DNA of 5,297 bases from an archaeon (GTDB taxonomy: Archaea; EX4484-52; B79-G9): the NCBI GenBank assembly GCA_013139905.1, contig WSZW01000018.1, forward strand, positions 1 through 5,297, read 5' to 3'. Numbering within the stretch: position 1 is the stretch's first letter; every line of letters starts with the position of its first letter. Both the position numbers and the translations under genes were made by a program. The notes under the pieces were generated by a model, which saw only the letters and a program-made list of their open reading frames with translations, had not been told where the DNA came from and ran no database searches. Of the stretch, positions 3,653-5,297 are shown piece after piece.

Positions 3653-4246
3653 ATGACAAAACAAGATATTAAAACTGTAAAATATATATTAGAATCGATA
3701 AACAATTATCATGAAGAAGTTATGTTAATTCAATCTGACAAATTATGTCAAATAGATTTTGAAATTAGTGTTGATGAATTATCATTGTATGATATACAAT
3801 ATTATGATGTAAAAAAATATTTTATCACTTTAAAAAATGCTATTAAAATTAGTTCTGAATTTTATTTCAATCCAAATATGGATTTACAATTTATAGAATC
3901 AAATATAAAACTAAATGCTGAAAAATATCATGACTATTATGCAGAACATAGTGATTATTATATAAATTATTATAAACAGTACTTAAAGGATAATCCAGAA
4001 AAAGCTTCAATGTACGCTAGAAATCAAGCGGCAAAGCGTAAAGGTTGGGGAAATCCACAACCAATAAATGAACCATTTGAAGGTGCACATCTTCATCATT
4101 TACACATCAACAACGATCATAGAATTGCAATATTCATACCAGCAGAACTACATGAATCTGCCAGACACGCTTACAATCGTCCAGAAACAATGGAAGTAAT
4201 AAATCAGTTAGCTTTCGAATGGCTTGCAACCTGTGATGTGATTTAA
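3653..4246 (+). CDS. HNH-like putative endonuclease
   Basis: A 197-residue protein. Residues 1-90 are an AT-rich, mostly helical part I do not recognise. Residues about 91-130 are Tyr/His/Lys-rich with NPEKASMYARNQAAKRKGWG, as in the linkers of archaeal HNH-like proteins. The C-terminal domain (about 133-190) has NEPFEGAHLHHLH, then IAIFIPAELHESARHAYNR and INQLAFEWL: the pattern 'PLN.PF.G..aHHi....vIyIP..lH.s..HN....M..IN.lAfe.l' that I know from small HNH-superfamily proteins. His148, His149 and His172 are candidate metal or catalytic residues. The start at 3653 has AGAGGT six bases ahead, inside a structured leader. Viral HNH proteins near terminase genes often aid packaging; a homing or free-standing nuclease is equally possible. 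The next gene starts right after its stop. Confidence 0.6.
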   Translation: MTKQDIKTVKYILESINNYHEEVMLIQSDKLCQIDFEISVDELSLYDIQYYDVKKYFITLKNAIKISSEFYFNPNMDLQFIESNIKLNAEKYHDYYAEHSDYYINYYKQYLKDNPEKASMYARNQAAKRKGWGNPQPINEPFEGAHLHHLHINNDHRIAIFIPAELHESARHAYNRPETMEVINQLAFEWLATCDVI

Positions 4247-4624
4247 ATGACAATGCGAAAATCCACTGGAATTAAAATACGCGATACAATCACACACGAA
4301 CCTGATATGATGATTGGAGAACGATACTCATTCATTAAATTACTGAGTTCAGTTTACAATTTAACACCTAACCAATCTGATGATTTAAATAGAATTTATA
4401 AAAAGGTTAGTGGTGAAAATAATAAGGTTCTATTTAATAACATTCAATGGGAAAATATAATTATTGGTATTATGAGTTATGTAATGAGGGATACAGAATT
4501 AAACATTCACGATGTGATTAAAAACACTTACAGTAAAAAAATAGAGTATCATATTAATCAAATTTATCGTGTTTCCAATACACTATCTGAAATAATTGAT
4601 AATGATTCACTTTACATGAATTAG
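4247..4624 (+). CDS. Possible single cyclin-box protein (TFB-like)
   Basis: A 125-residue protein whose ATG follows directly on the upstream stop (TAA 4244-4246), so it is probably translated by coupling; only a weak ribosome site is visible. Residues about 27-115 follow the helix order of one cyclin repeat of archaeal TFB/eukaryal TFIIB: FIKLLSSVYNL, then a pair ending IYKKV, then a hydrophobic helix IQWENIIIGIMSYVMRD in the place of 'e.v.aa.iy.a.R', then LNIHDVIKNT, then KKIEYHINQIYRVSNTL matching 'kk.i.r.yr.l...L'. No N-terminal zinc ribbon is present and there is one repeat, not two. If right, it could alter promoter choice on virus DNA. The similarity is by eye and weak, so an unrelated helical protein is a real alternative. 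Confidence 0.4.
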   Translation: MTMRKSTGIKIRDTITHEPDMMIGERYSFIKLLSSVYNLTPNQSDDLNRIYKKVSGENNKVLFNNIQWENIIIGIMSYVMRDTELNIHDVIKNTYSKKIEYHINQIYRVSNTLSEIIDNDSLYMN

Positions 4625-4633
4625 GGACCCATA

Positions 4634-4658
4634 GTAAACCCCACATTTTACGGGGTAC
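4634..4658 (+). terminator. Short GC hairpin before the terminase gene
   Basis: ACCCC (4638-4642) pairs with GGGGT (4652-4656) over nine bases, extendable by GT/AC with a two-base bulge. Only a weak T-rich tail follows. It may partially end the upstream transcript or separate messages. It is the only structure in the 62-base gap. Confidence 0.35.
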
Positions 4659-4686
4659 TTTAATATTATAAATAGGAGAAAATTCA

Positions 4687-5088
4687 ATGACAATTCCAAA
4701 GAAAATGGTAATGACTAAAGAGAAAAAGCGAGTTGCAAAATATCTTGCAAATGGTCATACTTATCAAGAAACAGCAGATAGATTTAAGCTTGCACATAAA
4801 ACTGTTAAATCCTGGATGGCATTTAGAGATGGTGAAACAGAAGAGAGAACATTTAGAGTATTTGTTGATAAACTAACACTTGAAAATGAACTTAACACAA
4901 AGGCTGGAATTTTACGAAGAGTAAATCGAGCAATAAATGTAAAAGAAGATTATCTTGCTGATGACAAATCCACAATGCTCGAATGGGTTAAACAACTTAC
5001 GCAAATTCTCGCAGATGAAGAAGAGAAAGAAGATGCAGTTGTTAATATCACAATTAATAAAGTAGAGAATGTAACAGTAGAAGATTAG
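4687..5088 (+). CDS. Terminase small subunit-like DNA-binding protein
   Basis: A 133-residue protein. AGGAGA at 4674-4679 lies seven bases ahead of the ATG and fixes the start. Residues about 13-46 form a helix-turn-helix: KRVAKYLANGHTYQETADRF, then LAHKTVKSWM as recognition helix. A charged helical middle (about 52-112) would serve for oligomer formation, and the end is a short beta strand run (VVNITINKVENVTVED) after an acidic Glu/Asp stretch. Size, HTH and strand-like tail fit small terminase subunits, which bind the packaging site of the virus DNA, form a ring and hand the DNA to the large subunit ATPase. The large subunit is not in this window. A generic HTH regulator is the alternative. 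Downstream, the methyltransferase ribosome site overlaps its stop codon, showing tight coupling. Confidence 0.65.
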   Translation: MTIPKKMVMTKEKKRVAKYLANGHTYQETADRFKLAHKTVKSWMAFRDGETEERTFRVFVDKLTLENELNTKAGILRRVNRAINVKEDYLADDKSTMLEWVKQLTQILADEEEKEDAVVNITINKVENVTVED

Positions 5089-5098
5089 GTGAATGTAG

Positions 5099-5297
5099 AT
5101 GAGCAACGCCCAATTACATAAAGCAAAAGCTGCGAAGAATGACGAATTCTACACATGCCTCGAAGATATAGAAAATGAATTACAACACTACGAAGAACAA
5201 TTTAAAGATAAAGTAATATATTGTAATTGTGACAATCCAGAGTGGAGTAAATTCTACACATACTTTGCAGACAATGCTGAACGACTCGAAATTAAGA
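5099..5297 (+). CDS. EcoRI-type adenine-specific DNA methyltransferase, N-terminal part
   Basis: The gene runs off the right edge; 66 residues are visible. AGGTGA at 5087-5092 overlaps the terminase stop (TAG 5086-5088) and lies six bases before ATG 5099; the earlier ATG at 5093 is followed at once by a stop. The sequence LHKAKAAKNDEFYTCLEDIE, then NELQHYEEQFKDKVIYCNCD, then W.KF..YFA, closely follows the start of the M.EcoRI family as I remember it (LHKAKKSKSDEFYTQ...DIENELQYY...F.DKVVYCNCDDP...FF.YFA). These enzymes transfer a methyl group from S-adenosylmethionine to adenine; the catalytic NPPF motif would lie beyond the window. No restriction partner is visible. In a virus it most likely protects the DNA from host nucleases or marks it for packaging. 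Confidence 0.82.
   Translation, partial: MSNAQLHKAKAAKNDEFYTCLEDIENELQHYEEQFKDKVIYCNCDNPEWSKFYTYFADNAERLEIK

Noticed and set aside
4912..5106. Minus-strand frame of 64 codons rich in Ile, Tyr, Cys and Phe
   Set aside because: It is the mirror of the terminase gene; the apparent hydrophobicity comes from A-rich codons on the other strand.
5144..5149. A GAATTC site inside the methyltransferase gene
   Set aside because: It is the only GAATTC I found, about what chance allows, and it falls in the codons for the family's conserved DEFY motif; the enzyme's specificity is not known from the visible part.

Overview
The window looks like part of a tailed (head-tail, Caudoviricetes-type) virus or provirus of a low-GC archaeon. 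The viral assignment rests on a tail/baseplate hub-like gene cut by the left edge and a terminase small subunit-like gene near the right edge. The archaeal assignment rests on BRE/TATA-type promoters about 25-30 bp ahead of predicted starts (best example 3464-3479), GGTGA-type ribosome binding sites, a protein of the shape of an archaeal TFB cyclin box, and an HNH-like protein of a type I know from archaeal genomes. All supported genes are on the + strand. The host genus cannot be named from this sequence.

Layout. 1-716: end of the tail gene. 713-917: a possible tiny membrane protein packed with inverted repeats, then a strong hairpin terminator. 938-1228: a 96-residue protein with a complete metzincin zinc site and Met-turn. 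1229-2315: about 1.1 kb with no convincing gene, full of short phased direct repeats and palindromes, clearly richer in GC than the genes to its right, and ending in an AT-rich stretch; this is a candidate origin or other cis-acting region. 2316-2610: a promoter, a conserved 5' box that encodes a 10-codon peptide, and a structured leader. 2611-3289: three small proteins (one Cys-rich, two coiled coils), each with the same GGTGA ribosome site. 3290-3479: an array of GTTAAA/TTTAAC operator half-sites leading into a strong promoter. 3499-3652: a second copy of the conserved 5' box with another 10-codon peptide, a 13-bp hairpin starting at its stop codon, and a potential pseudoknot reaching the ribosome binding site of the next gene. 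3653-5297: HNH-like protein, cyclin-box (TFB-like) protein, terminase small subunit, and the start of an EcoRI-type adenine methyltransferase.

How it fits together (inference). The left edge is the end of a late tail module, and the metzincin and membrane peptide may act in entry or exit. The middle is a control region with two promoters sharing a nearly identical 5' transcript end, so both transcripts may be regulated alike. The right part begins the DNA packaging module, preceded by a possible viral transcription factor and joined to a DNA-modifying enzyme. The most unusual items are the duplicated 5' leader box with 10-codon peptides, the potential pseudoknot at the ribosome site, the minimal metzincin, and the repeat-rich, compositionally distinct gene desert.
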